Part shown: one piece after another, positions 46,930 to 56,205 of the stretch
Position numbering within the stretch: position 1 is the first letter of the stretch
How the letters are laid out: each line of letters begins with the position of its first letter
From: Mauremys mutica
Taxonomy: Eukaryota > Chordata > Testudines > Geoemydidae
Length of the DNA stretch: 64,000 nt
NCBI RefSeq assembly: GCF_020497125.1
Contig: NC_059073.1
Coordinates: forward strand, 22,155,225-22,219,224
Direction: 5' to 3'
Made by a program: the position numbers and the translations under genes
Notes under the pieces: model-generated
Told to the model about the DNA's origin: nothing
Databases searched by the model: none
The model's input: only the letters and a program-made list of their open reading frames with translations

Positions 46930-47280
46930 AAGTGGGTACCAAAGACTCTGATTAAAGGGCTGAAGGCACTGACATATAAGGAAAGTTTAGAAGAATTACA
47001 TTTGTATAACTTGGCTAAGCAATGACAAGGGGAAACTCGATAAAAATCCATAGGCCTCTGGATGAAGGGCACAGCCCTGAATTAACAAACAGCAACGTTG
47101 CTGAGAATGAGCTCTATTAATGTCTCCGAAGAGAAATGGTGCAAGCCTCTTCATTTTATTTTATATTTTGAGCCATTCAAAACTAGCTGCTAGGACATTC
47201 ACTCTCTGGTATAATCCCACATTGCCCGGAAGGGAATATGGATTGGACTATTCCATCTCTAACTAATATTGTTCTATAAT
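46930..47280 (+). repeat. Ancient CR1/L3-like LINE fragment
   Basis: GGGCTGAAGGCACTGACATATAAGGAAAG, TTTGTATAACTTGGCTAAGC and TTCAAAACTAGCTGCTAGGAC, ending ATTGCCCGGAAGGGAATATGGATTGGACTATTCCATCTCTAAC, follow the order of the 3' part of an old CR1/L3 element. It is very diverged, far older than the other CR1s here. Confidence 0.6.
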
Positions 47281-47284
47281 ACTA

Positions 47285-50200
47285 CAGGCAAACAGGTGAG
47301 AGACTCATGCAAGCTGATGACAACTGTTTGAAAGCATTTGCTTATACTTGCTTCAAGTAATGATAGTTCTTTTTTCCATGTGCAACAGAAACCAACCCCC
47401 AATTTTAGGAAGGCAGTTTTCACCATTCCCTGGAATAACTCAAGCCACTGCTGAACCCAATGGTCAGTCAGGCTCCAGCAGTCACTGGCATTCATAGGTT
47501 TCCCCTGCCTTCAACCCCATTCTCCTTCAGCACGCCCAGTCCAGTATGCCTTTGCTAAGGAAGAGAGAAGATAGCAACCAGGCCATCCCAGCATCAATTG
47601 AAACAAGTGGGTCTGTGGAGTCTCTTTCTAAGTGGTCTACTGGCTTCCCCAGTACCAACATAGACTCTGGACACCATTTAGCACCAACAATAAACAGCTA
47701 CTGCAGAAGCAGCAGCAAGACCTGGCATAGTGGCTATTGAACAAGGGATAAACAGGTCATCTCAGTTCTCTTAATGGGATCTGCTCTGCAAGAAGCAGCT
47801 GGGCCCTGAGAAAAGCAGCCCAGCCAGAACCTGAAACCCAAGAAGGTGAACACCAACTGCTCCTAAAGACAGTGAGCCAAGTCTCTGTTGCTGTGATTTA
47901 ACTAAAGTCAATGGAGTTATGCCAGCAACAATCTGACCCAATGAGGGGTAAGTAAGGGGGTAAGTTCACCAAACCTCCATCTTGGAAAATAAATATCTGG
48001 GTGTGCTAAGAAAAGATGACTGAGTCTGTTGGGTGGGAAGTAGTGCATAAAACTTGAAGGTTTTGTAATGAATTAGGCAAGCGCCGCAAGGTTAGGGGTG
48101 AACCCAAAACTCCAAGCAAGCTTAATGAAATAACTAAACCCATTGGTTTAGGTTTGCCAAAAAAACAAAACCCATCACAACCCCAAAACAGTGGATTTTG
48201 CACATTTACACATATAACACCCTCTGCATCCTAAAATGTCCGATAAGAGGCCTTTAAGTCCAGGTCTTGCAGACTTCTCTTGAGCATCTCCTTACAGAAT
48301 GAACAGGGAAGCACTTTTTTAAGGAGAACAATAACGTTATGGCAGTTGGGCATTATTTACTGAATACAAGAGTAATCTTATGTTAGTGATGTATCATGTG
48401 TCTGATAAATTAAATCAAGACAACCACAATAACTAGATGGTTCCACTGATATTGTCCACTACCACCTGATAGCCCAGCTAGTATATTCCTGTGGAAAATT
48501 GGGTACTTTCTAAGAATGGAATTTGAGCAGCCATGTCATTTCACTAAGGAACGTGCAATGGTAAATTCTTCACGGTTTTGGAGTGAACTTGATATCTTTG
48601 AATATGTTGCTGGTAAGTAAATCCACAAAACTATTAAGACCAGCTTCTATCTCATATTTACTATTATATCAACAACAGACAATCTGGTCACCAGACGTCA
48701 GAGACCTTTTATTGATAAAAGATTAAATAAATAAAATACATTTTCTGCCTGGTAAACCATGAGACAGCTGATGTCAGTCGTCCCAGAGGGGGAGACTTTA
48801 CACAAACCCACAGGGAGTTTGGATCCTTGAGTTGGACACCTAACGACCCTTTAGTGCCTTTGAGAATCTACCCCAGACTCACAAGACCTGCCATTCAATG
48901 GTCTTCTGAGTATTCAAGTGATTGAAACATTTATTTCCCTTCTTAATTATGGAGAAAGTGGAATTTACTGTTCTGTCTGTTAAACAGTGAGGGATTACTA
49001 TGGTGCAGTTAGTTCATAGGATTGTGCATTCTCTGTAAACCCTGCAGATTAGATGGCTCAAAAGACTGGCAAAGGGAGATTAAAAACTTGTACTTCCACA
49101 TCACCAGTTCATGTCCAACAGACATCAGCAGTCACAGGAAGTTATACAATGGGTGTAGGTTAGTAGCCTTCGTGCAGTTCCCGCTGTTCACATCACCACA
49201 ACTGACCCAAAGAAGCCAAGGATCAAATGGTCTCAAAGATGGAATTCCCATCTCAGCAGCTGGCCCTGCTAGGCTAAATTTGAAGCGTGCCTTTAGGGGT
49301 ATTTGAACCATCACTGTCCATGCTGCACTTGTCCTAAGGAAAGGACTTCAGTTCTGCTCATTGAGTGCCTTTCTGAGGTATCTAGGTTTTACTATGTGTC
49401 CGTTGCCTTAGTATCAGAACAGCTTATGTACATGTACTCAGGGCCCAATACAGCAGATCACTTGAGCACATGTAACTCTAAGCTTATACAGGGTCCCGCT
49501 GAAGTCAATGGCACTGATTGCTCTTGTCAGAGGTTTTTAAGAACAGCTCAGACGAACATCTGTCAGAGATGGTCTAGATATACTTTGTCCTGCCTCAGCC
49601 CAGGGAGCTGGATTAAATAAACTTCCCAAGCTTTTCCCTACCACCTGTGTGCAATTCACCTGCCCCCATCCTCCCAGTTCACTGCCTCTCTTCCCTTCCT
49701 CAGCTGGCTAATGGAATCTAAATTTGACACCACGAATTCTCATGGTATGGTAACAAGGTTTCCATCTATTAGCACCAAGTGTCCTCCAGTAGCTCCTCGC
49801 ACCACAGACAACTGAAATAGCCCCAGTAGAAAATCAAGGGGCAGTATTTTACCAGCTATAGTTCATATATAGAGTATAGTTTATGGACAATATGCGAGTC
49901 AGTCATTGCAAGTCAAAAGCGAGTCACAATGACAACAATGTCAACAGCATGGCCAGCAATGGAACCCTACCTCACCACACAACTCCCTCCCTGTGTTGTT
50001 ATGATTCCATACCTCCATTTCTTTTGGGGTTGAAAGTAGAGCTAGGAGGAGGAAAGTAATGCCCTTTTGCGGAAGATTTTGAGATTTCAAAATGCAGTTT
50101 AGTTCCAGTTCAGATCAAAGCCCATACATTTAGAAATTCACCACAAAAGGGAACAGAGCCATAGTGCCAGGGCAGTCGAACTCGCAGGACGACCCCACAG

Positions 50201-50335
50201 CTATGGACTCTAGAAGCCCAAGCTCCCCAAGAGGTCTGCTGAGCATCTGGATGAATGGGCAGGCAGGAAAGGCGGCAGGTTTCCAAAACAAACCTGTCCC
50301 AGTTCTGTAAGAACTCTGGTAAAACTGAACCGTCT
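47285..50335. other. Unassigned DNA
   Basis: Three kilobases without a recognised gene or repeat. This is the longest unassigned stretch between identifiable elements in the right half apart from the two ends. Confidence 0.4.
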
Positions 50336-50339
50336 CCAG

Positions 50340-51520
50340 GAAACAGACGGGTAACTGGTTAAAAGATAGGAAACAAAGGGTAGGTATAAATGGTCAGTTT
50401 TCAGAATTGAGAGAGGTAAAGAGTGGTGTCCCCCAGGGGTCTGTACTGGGACCAGTCCTATCCAACATATTCATAAACGATCTGGAAAAAGGGGTAAACA
50501 GTGAGGTGGCAAAATCTGCAGATGATACAAAACTACTCAAGGTAGTTAAGACCCAAGCAGAGTGCAAAGAGCTACAAAAGAATCTCTCAAAACTGGGTGA
50601 CTGGGCAACAAAATTGCATTTATCAACATTAAATTTCATCTGCCAAGTAATGCACATTGGAAAACATAATCCCAACTATACGTATAAAATGATGGGGTCT
50701 AAATTAGCTGTTACCACTCAAGAAAGATCTTGGCATCATTGTGGATAGTTCTCTGAAAACATCCACTCAATGTGCAGTGGCAGTCCAAAAAGCAAACAGA
50801 ATGCTGGGAATAATTAAGAAGGGAATAGAAAATAGGACAGAAAATATCATGTTGCCTCTATATAAATCTATGGTACGCCCACATATTGAATACTGTGTGC
50901 AGATGTGGTCGCCCCATCTCAAAAAAGATATATTGGAATTGGAAAAGGTTCAGAAAAGGGCAACAAAAATGATTAGGGGTATGGAACAGCTTCCGTATGA
51001 GGAGAGATTAATAAGACTGGGACTTTTCAGCTTGGAAAAGAGAAGACTAAGGAAAGATATGATTGAGGTCTATAAAATCATGACTGGCGTAGAGAAAGTA
51101 GATGAAGTGTTGTTTAATATTTGTCATAACACAAGAACTAGGGGGTCACCAAATTAAATTAATAGGCAGCAGGTTTAAAATAAAAGGAAGTATTTCTTCA
51201 CACAATGCACAGTCAACCTGTGGAACTCCTTGCCAGAGGATGTTGTGAAGGCCAAGACCATAACAGGGTTCAAAAAAGAACTAGATACATTCATGTAGGA
51301 TAGGTCCATCAATAGCTATTAGCCAGGATGGACAGGAATGGTGTCTCTAGCCTCTGTTTGCCTGAAGCTGGGAATGAGTGACAGGGGATGGATCACTTGG
51401 TGATCCCCTGTTCTGTTCATTCCCTCTGGGGGACCTGGCATTGGCCACTATCGCAGGACAGGATACTGGGCTAGATGGATCTTTGGTCTGACCCAGTAGA
51501 GCCAGTCTTTTGTTCTTATA
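50340..51520 (+). mobile_element. CR1 LINE, 5'-truncated, older subfamily
   Basis: It starts inside the reverse transcriptase just before motif B and runs through the C-terminal region and 3' UTR (CTGGGAATGAGTGACAGGGG, TGGATCACTTGGTGATC, GGCATTGGCCACTATC, GATACTGGGCTAGATGG). It differs throughout from the young CR1 at 53191 and so belongs to another subfamily. No TSD is visible. Confidence 0.85.
50360..51157 (+). pseudogene. CR1 ORF2 remnant, frameshifted
   Basis: Two overlapping open stretches (50407-50748 and 50741-51157) together cover a CR1 reverse transcriptase. In the first, EVKSGVPQGSVLGPVLSNIF is motif B and KSADDTKLL is motif C with the usual Phe before Ala-Asp-Asp replaced by Ser. 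In the second, QKANRMLGIIKKGIENRTEN, YKSMVRPHIEYCVQMWSPHL and KVQKRATKMIRGMEQLPYEE are the C-terminal region, followed by LGLFSLEKRRLRKDMIEVYK. The change of frame near 50740 and a stop at 51157 disable it. Motif A and everything upstream are absent through truncation. Confidence 0.85.
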
Positions 51521-51567
51521 AAATATTTCAATTGAACTGAATCAGCAAATTCTGTCAAAACAACCCC

Positions 51568-52150
51568 AGAATCATAGAAATGATGGCTGGAAGGGACCTC
51601 GAGAAGCCATCAAGTCCACCCCTCTGTGCTGTGGCAGAACCAAGTAAAATCCAGATCATCCCTGACAACTTGTTTTAAAAGCTTCCAATGATGCTTCCAT
51701 GACCTCCCTTGGAAGCCTGTTCCAGAGCTTTACTACCCTTATAGTTAGAAAGTTTTTCCTAATATCTACCCTAAATCTCCCAGGCTGCAGATTAAGCCCA
51801 GTACTTCTTGACCTACCTTCAGTGGACATGAAGACCAGTTGATCACTGTCCTCTTTATACCAGCCCTTAATATTTTGGAAGACTTATCAGGTCACTCAGT
51901 CTTTTTTTCTCAAGACTAAACATGCTCAGTTTTTTCAACCTTTCCTCCTAGATCAGGTTTTCTAAACCTTTTATCATTTTTGTTGCTCTCCTCTAGACTC
52001 TTTCCAAATTGTGGTGCCCAGATGTGGACATTGTATACCAGCTGGGACCTCACCACTGCCAAGTAGAGCAGGACAACTGCCTCCTGTGTTGTACACACAA
52101 CACTCCTGTTCATACACTCCAGAATCATATTAGCCTTCCCTTTTTTGCAG
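51568..52150 (-). mobile_element. CR1 LINE, 5'-truncated (reverse)
   Basis: The 3' end is at 51568: on the minus strand the tail reads TTCTATGATTCTGG, preceded by GGGGTGGACTTGATGGCTTC. Further in, LYLAVVRSQLVYNVHIWAPQ on the minus strand (51916-52128) is the C-terminal LVRPHLEYCVQFWSP region of CR1 ORF2. It lies tail to tail with the CR1 ending at 51520, with about 47 bases between them. Confidence 0.8.
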
Positions 52151-52779
52151 CTGCATCACACACACGACTCGTATTCAGAAGTCAAACTACATGTATGCCC
52201 AAGCCCCTCCCCCCATCCCCCCCGGTCCAGCAGCCAGAGCCCAAACCCCGAGTGCCCTTCCCACCGGGCCCTGGAGTTTTGGGCGGGGCCTCAAAGAAAA
52301 AGGTCGGGAACCGTTGATCTAAGTGAAATTACTATAAGGTGGGTGCACAACTGGTTAAAGACCATGCTCAATGCTTCTGTACCTACTTACACAGGGAAGC
52401 ATCAAAACAACCCAAGGAAATGCTTCCATTCCTTACGAGAGGCTGAGATACGGGCAACTACTAGCATGTTTTACTCAGGGTTCAAACGTAAGAATAACTG
52501 TCTTGCACTGAAGCTCCCCCACATCCTGGCAGGCAGGCATCTAAATTAGTCACCACTTCTACTCAATCACGGGTTTGCAGGCAGCCGTTTTCCAGAACAT
52601 TTTCCAAATGCCCATTAAAAGCTCACCACTGGAATCCCTGTTCTCTTACAGTACAAGAATTGATATTCTATTTTTGTCTGCAGTCCAAAAATATGCCAGG
52701 GAGGAACGCATCCTTTCTGGACGGCTGCCTGCAATACAGGGGCAAGGGGTGCTGTGAAAACAGGCACATCCTCCCATTT
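52151..52779. other. Unassigned DNA
   Basis: The first part (52190-52315) is C-rich and ends GGTCGGGAACCGTTGATCTA, resembling the right end of a hAT-type element (GGTTGGGAACCACTG). No left end was found. Confidence 0.4.
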
Positions 52780-52970
52780 AACAATGCTAAAGAGAAAGCA
52801 GAAATCTAAGAAGCCCCTCCCCCCCCCACAGCATCAGCACTGCAAGCCCCTCGGACCCCCAAGTATGACCCAGCCCTAGCAATGACAATGGTAGTGGTCC
52901 ACCAGCAGCACAGAAGACACTAGTTGCAAGACAACCAGTGCCCTGCAGTGAATACGGCCAGTACATGATC

Positions 52971-53012
52971 TAAGGAGGCAGTGTCATTCAGTAGATAAAG
53001 CATGGGACTGAC
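52971..53012 (+). repeat. MIR head, interrupted
   Basis: TAAGGAGGCAGTGTCATTCAG, AGATAAAGCATGGGACTGA is the start of a MIR. The rest of it (TTGTATTCCCAGCTCCGACA, then TTTGCAAAGTTCTTTGATAT and AGAGCGGAGTATTATTATTA) appears only at 56067-56205, beyond the right repeat copy. Confidence 0.65.
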
Positions 53013-53160
53013 GAGATGGGTGAAGTAATATTTTATTGGACCAACTTTTGTTGGTGAGAGAGACACACTTCTGAGCTACAGAGCTCTTCCTCAGACCTCG
53101 ATCACCAACCAAAGTTGGTCCAATAAAAATTTTACTTCACCCGTCTTGTCAGTCCCATGG
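53001..53160. repeat. Hairpin repeat inside the duplicated block
   Basis: CATGGGACTGACGAGATGGG and GTGAAGTAATATTTTATTGG are mirrored by CCAATAAAAATTTTACTTCA and CCCGTCTTGTCAGTCCCATG, with arms of about 60 bases and a spacer carrying GAGCTACAGAGCTC. The same element is duplicated at 55877-56036. A diverged one-armed relative is at 3066. Confidence 0.8.
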
Positions 53161-55307
53161 CTCCAACACTGCATAAAGCCCTCGACCAGCTTGTCAGGAT
53201 AATTAATATTGCATCTGAGACTAGGGTTTACGATTTCAAAAGGGCTAACTTTACTAAATTAAGACGACTAGTTAGGGAAGTGGACTGGACCAACATATTT
53301 AGGAATCTAAAGGTAGATGACGCCTGGGGTTACTTCAGGTTGAAATTGCAGGAGTTGTCAGAGGCATGTATCCCGAGAAAGGGAAAACGGCTCGTAGGTA
53401 GCAGTTTTAGACCGAGCTGGATGACCAAGCGTCTTAGAGGGGTCATTAAGAAAAAACAGAAAGCGTACCGGGAGTGGAAAATGGGAGGGATCAGCAAAGA
53501 AACCTACCTTATTGAGGTCAGAGGGTGTAGGGATGCAGTGAGAAAGGCAAAGCGACGGGTGGAGATGGACTTAGCGAAGGGGATTAAAACCAATAGCAAA
53601 AGGTTTTTTAGCCATATAAATAGGAAGAAAACCAAGAAGGAAGAAGTGGGACCGCTTAAAACTTTAAACGGAGTGGAGATTAGGGATAATCTTGGAATGG
53701 CACAATATCTGAATGAATATTTTGCCACGGTCTTTAATGAGGCTAATGAAGGGCTAAGGAATAGTGATAGAGGGACCGATGGGAATGAAGATATGGGGGT
53801 AGACATTACGGTATCTGAGGTGGAGGCCAAACTTGAACTGCTTAACGGAAGTAAATCGGGGGGCCCGGATAATCTTCATCCTAGAATATTAAGGGAATTG
53901 GCGAGTGATATTGCTAGCCCGTTAGCGATGATTTTTAATAAATCTCTAAATTCGGGGATAGTACCGTTGGACTGGAGATTAGCTAATGTAGTTCCTATAT
54001 TCAAGAAGGGGAAAAAAAGTGACCCGGGTAACTACAGGCCTGTTAGTTTAACATCTGTAGTATGCAAAGTAATGGAAAAAATTTTGAAAGAGAGAGTGGT
54101 TAAGGAGCAGGAGGCCGATGACAACTGGGATAGATTACAGCATGGATTTACGAAAGGTAGATCGTGCCAAACCAATCTGATCTCCTTCTTTGAGAAAGTA
54201 ACAGATTTTTTAGACAAGGGAAATGCGGTGGATCTAATATATCTGGATTTCAGTAAGGCGTTTGATACGGTACCGCATGAGGAATTATTGGTTAAATTGG
54301 AAAAGATGGGGATCGAAATGAAAATCCAGAGGTGGATAAGGAGTTGGTTAAAGGGGAGACTGCAGAGGGTAGTACTGAAAGGGGAACTGTCGGGTTGGAG
54401 GGGGGTTACCAGTGGAGTTCCTCAAGGTTCGGTTTTGGGTCCTATTTTATTCAATCTATTTATTGCTGACCTGGGAACCAAGAGTAGGAGTGGGCTGATA
54501 AAGTTTGCGGACGACACCAAGTTGGGAGGTATTGCCAATTCGGAGAAGGATCGGGATATCCTCCAGGGAGATTTGGATGACCTTGTAAACTGGAGTATTA
54601 GTAACAGGATGAAATTCAATAGTGAGAAGTGTAAGGTTATGCATTTAGGGATGACTAACAAGAATTTTAGTTATAAGCTAGGGACGCACCAGTTGGAAGT
54701 AACGGAGGAGGAGAAGGACCTGGGAGTCCTGGTTGATCGTAGGATGACTATGAGTAGGCAATGTGATGTGGCCGTTAAAAAAGCTAATGCGGTCTTGGGT
54801 TGCATTAGGCGGGGTATTTCTAGTAGGGATAAGGAAGTGCTAGTCCCGTTATATAAGGCGTTGGTGAGACCTCATTTGGAGTATTGTGTGCAGTTTTGGT
54901 CTCCCATGTTTAAGAAGGATGAGTTAAAACTGGAACGGGTACAAAGAAGGGCCACTAGAATGATCCGAGGAATGGAAGGCCTGTCGTATGACAGGAGACT
55001 TGAGGAGCTCGGTTTGTTTTCCTTAACCAAAAGAAGGATAAGGGGAGATATGATTGCACTCTTTAAATATATCAGAGGGATAAATACCAGGGAAGGAGAG
55101 GAATTATTTCAGCTCAGTGCTAATGTAGACACGAGGACAAACGGATATAAATTGTCAGTCAGGAAATTTAGGCTTGAAATTAGACGAAGGTTTCTAACCA
55201 TCAGGGGAGTGCAATACTGGAACAGCCTACCGAGGGAAACAGTAGGGGCGAAGGACCTCCATGACTTTAAGATTAAGCTAGATAAGTTTATGGAGGAGAT
55301 GGTATAA
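53157..55307 (+). CDS. CR1 ORF2 protein, N-terminally truncated: reverse transcriptase and C-terminal domain
   Basis: It is an uninterrupted 716-codon frame. The family copies CR1 RNA into DNA at the target site. Residues 1-11 come from flanking DNA in the 411-bp repeat; CR1 starts at residue 12. Residues 12-230 are the linker after the missing endonuclease. The reverse transcriptase spans about 235-510: YRPVSLTSVVCKVMEKIL (293 on), HGFTKGRSCQTN (329 on), motif A YLDFSKAFD with Asp364, motif B SGVPQGSVLGPILFN (419 on), motif C FADD with Asp452-Asp453, and an MKFNSEKCKVMHLG motif D block. Then comes the C-terminal VRPHLEYCVQFWSP (570 on) region, to EEMV. All catalytic aspartates are present. 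Without the endonuclease it is not an autonomous gene. The start is only the first ATG in frame and is not a native CR1 start. Protein identity is sure; expression is unlikely. Confidence 0.85.
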   Translation: MAPTLHKALDQLVRIINIASETRVYDFKRANFTKLRRLVREVDWTNIFRNLKVDDAWGYFRLKLQELSEACIPRKGKRLVGSSFRPSWMTKRLRGVIKKKQKAYREWKMGGISKETYLIEVRGCRDAVRKAKRRVEMDLAKGIKTNSKRFFSHINRKKTKKEEVGPLKTLNGVEIRDNLGMAQYLNEYFATVFNEANEGLRNSDRGTDGNEDMGVDITVSEVEAKLELLNGSKSGGPDNLHPRILRELASDIASPLAMIFNKSLNSGIVPLDWRLANVVPIFKKGKKSDPGNYRPVSLTSVVCKVMEKILKERVVKEQEADDNWDRLQHGFTKGRSCQTNLISFFEKVTDFLDKGNAVDLIYLDFSKAFDTVPHEELLVKLEKMGIEMKIQRWIRSWLKGRLQRVVLKGELSGWRGVTSGVPQGSVLGPILFNLFIADLGTKSRSGLIKFADDTKLGGIANSEKDRDILQGDLDDLVNWSISNRMKFNSEKCKVMHLGMTNKNFSYKLGTHQLEVTEEEKDLGVLVDRRMTMSRQCDVAVKKANAVLGCIRRGISSRDKEVLVPLYKALVRPHLEYCVQFWSPMFKKDELKLERVQRRATRMIRGMEGLSYDRRLEELGLFSLTKRRIRGDMIALFKYIRGINTREGEELFQLSANVDTRTNGYKLSVRKFRLEIRRRFLTIRGVQYWNSLPRETVGAKDLHDFKIKLDKFMEEMV

Positions 55308-55655
55308 TAGGATAACGGGCTTAGTCAATAGGTCAATTGAGTGCCAAACTGGTACTTAATTGGGTCAAATTGGGTCAATAATATGATATTCTTAACCTCT
55401 TTCAGAGGGTATGGCTGGAGAGTCTTGCCCGCATGCTCGGGGTTCAGCTGACCGCCATATTTGGGGTCGGGAAGGAATTTTCCTCCAGGGCAGATTGGCA
55501 GTGTCCCTGGAGGTTTTTCGCCTTCCTCCGAAGCATGGGGCAGGGGTCGCTTGCTAAAAGAGTGGGTAGATCGGCTAATGTGGCCTGCATCTTGCAGGAG
55601 GTCAGACTAGATGATCATAATGGTCCCTTCTGATCTTGAATTCTATGATTCTATG
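53191..55655 (+). mobile_element. Young 5'-truncated CR1 LINE
   Basis: This is a 2465-bp insert. It begins in the endonuclease-reverse transcriptase linker of ORF2, carries the whole reverse transcriptase and C-terminal region, and has a 3' UTR (GGAGAGTCTTGCCCGCATGC, CCGCCATATTTGGGGTCGGG, GGTCAGACTAGATGATCATA) ending in the CR1 tail ATTCTATGATTCTATGA. It closely matches the older copy at 13741-14594 in overlap. Its open frame and the near-identical flanks indicate recent insertion. Confidence 0.93.
55308..55655 (+). other. CR1 3' UTR and terminal repeat
   Basis: The UTR follows the stop codon directly. The terminal TTCTATGATTCTATGA is the short repeat where CR1 reverse transcription normally starts. 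It shares the GTCAGACTAGATGA.CATAATGGTCC block with 14550-14570 and, more loosely, with the tail of the SINE at 17207. Confidence 0.85.
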
Positions 55656-56066
55656 AACAATGCTAAAGAGAAAGCAGAAATCCAAGAAGCCCCTCCCCCC
55701 CCCACAGCATCAGCACTGCAAGCCCCTCGGACCCCCAAGTATGACCCAGCCCTAGCAATGACAATGGTAGTGGTCCACCAGCAGCACAGAAGACACTAGT
55801 TGCAAGACAACCAGTGCCCTGCAGTGAATACGGCCAGTACATGATCTAAGGAGGCAGTGTCATTCAGTAGATAAAGCATGGGACTGACGAGATGGGTGAA
55901 GTAATATTTTATTGGACCAACTTTTGTTGGTGAGAGAGACACACTTCTGAGCTACAGAGCTCTTCCTCAGACCTCGATCACCAACCAAAGTTGGTCCAAT
56001 AAAAATTTTACTTCACCCGTCTTGTCAGTCCCATGGCTCCAACACTGCATAAAGCCCTCGACCAGC
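55656..56066 (+). repeat. 411-bp direct repeat, right copy (candidate TSD)
   Basis: It starts at the base after the CR1 terminal repeat and ends GCCCTCGACCAGC. After it the pre-insertion locus continues with AGTTGGGGGTGCCGGGTTG, the rest of the interrupted MIR. It has one difference from 52780-53190. Confidence 0.92.
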
Positions 56067-56205
56067 AGTTGGGGGTGCCGGGTTGTATTCCCAGCTCCGA
56101 CATGAACCTGCTGAGCTATAAAGATATTCACCCTCCTTTGCAAAGTTCTTTGATATCTCCAGAGGAGGAAGGCTGCATAAGAGCGGAGTATTATTATTAG
56201 CACTG
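56067..56205 (+). repeat. MIR, remaining part
   Basis: GTATTCCCAGCTCCGACATG, then TTTGCAAAGTTCTTTGATAT, and a tail GAGCGGAGTATTATTATTAG continue the MIR whose head lies at 52971-53012 (and again at 55847-55888). The MIR was first split by the hairpin repeat and later by the CR1. Confidence 0.65.

Larger units (their letters stand above)
52780..53190 (+). repeat. 411-bp direct repeat, left copy (candidate TSD)
   Basis: It begins AACAATGCTAAAGAG and ends GCCCTCGACCAGC. Reading it base by base against 55656-56066, I find one difference (T at 52807, C at 55683) and no length change, even in the C run. It ends exactly where CR1 sequence starts at 53191. It contains the head of a MIR and a hairpin repeat. 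Confidence 0.92.

Noticed and set aside
53157..55307. A complete, autonomous CR1 gene
   Set aside because: The endonuclease domain and ORF1 are absent, and the first 11 codons are host DNA; the element is 5'-truncated.
52780..56066. Very large LTRs of an LTR retrotransposon
   Set aside because: The repeats lack TG...CA ends and LTR signals, contain parts of an older MIR and a hairpin, and the insert has a CR1 3' tail and no integrase or gag region.
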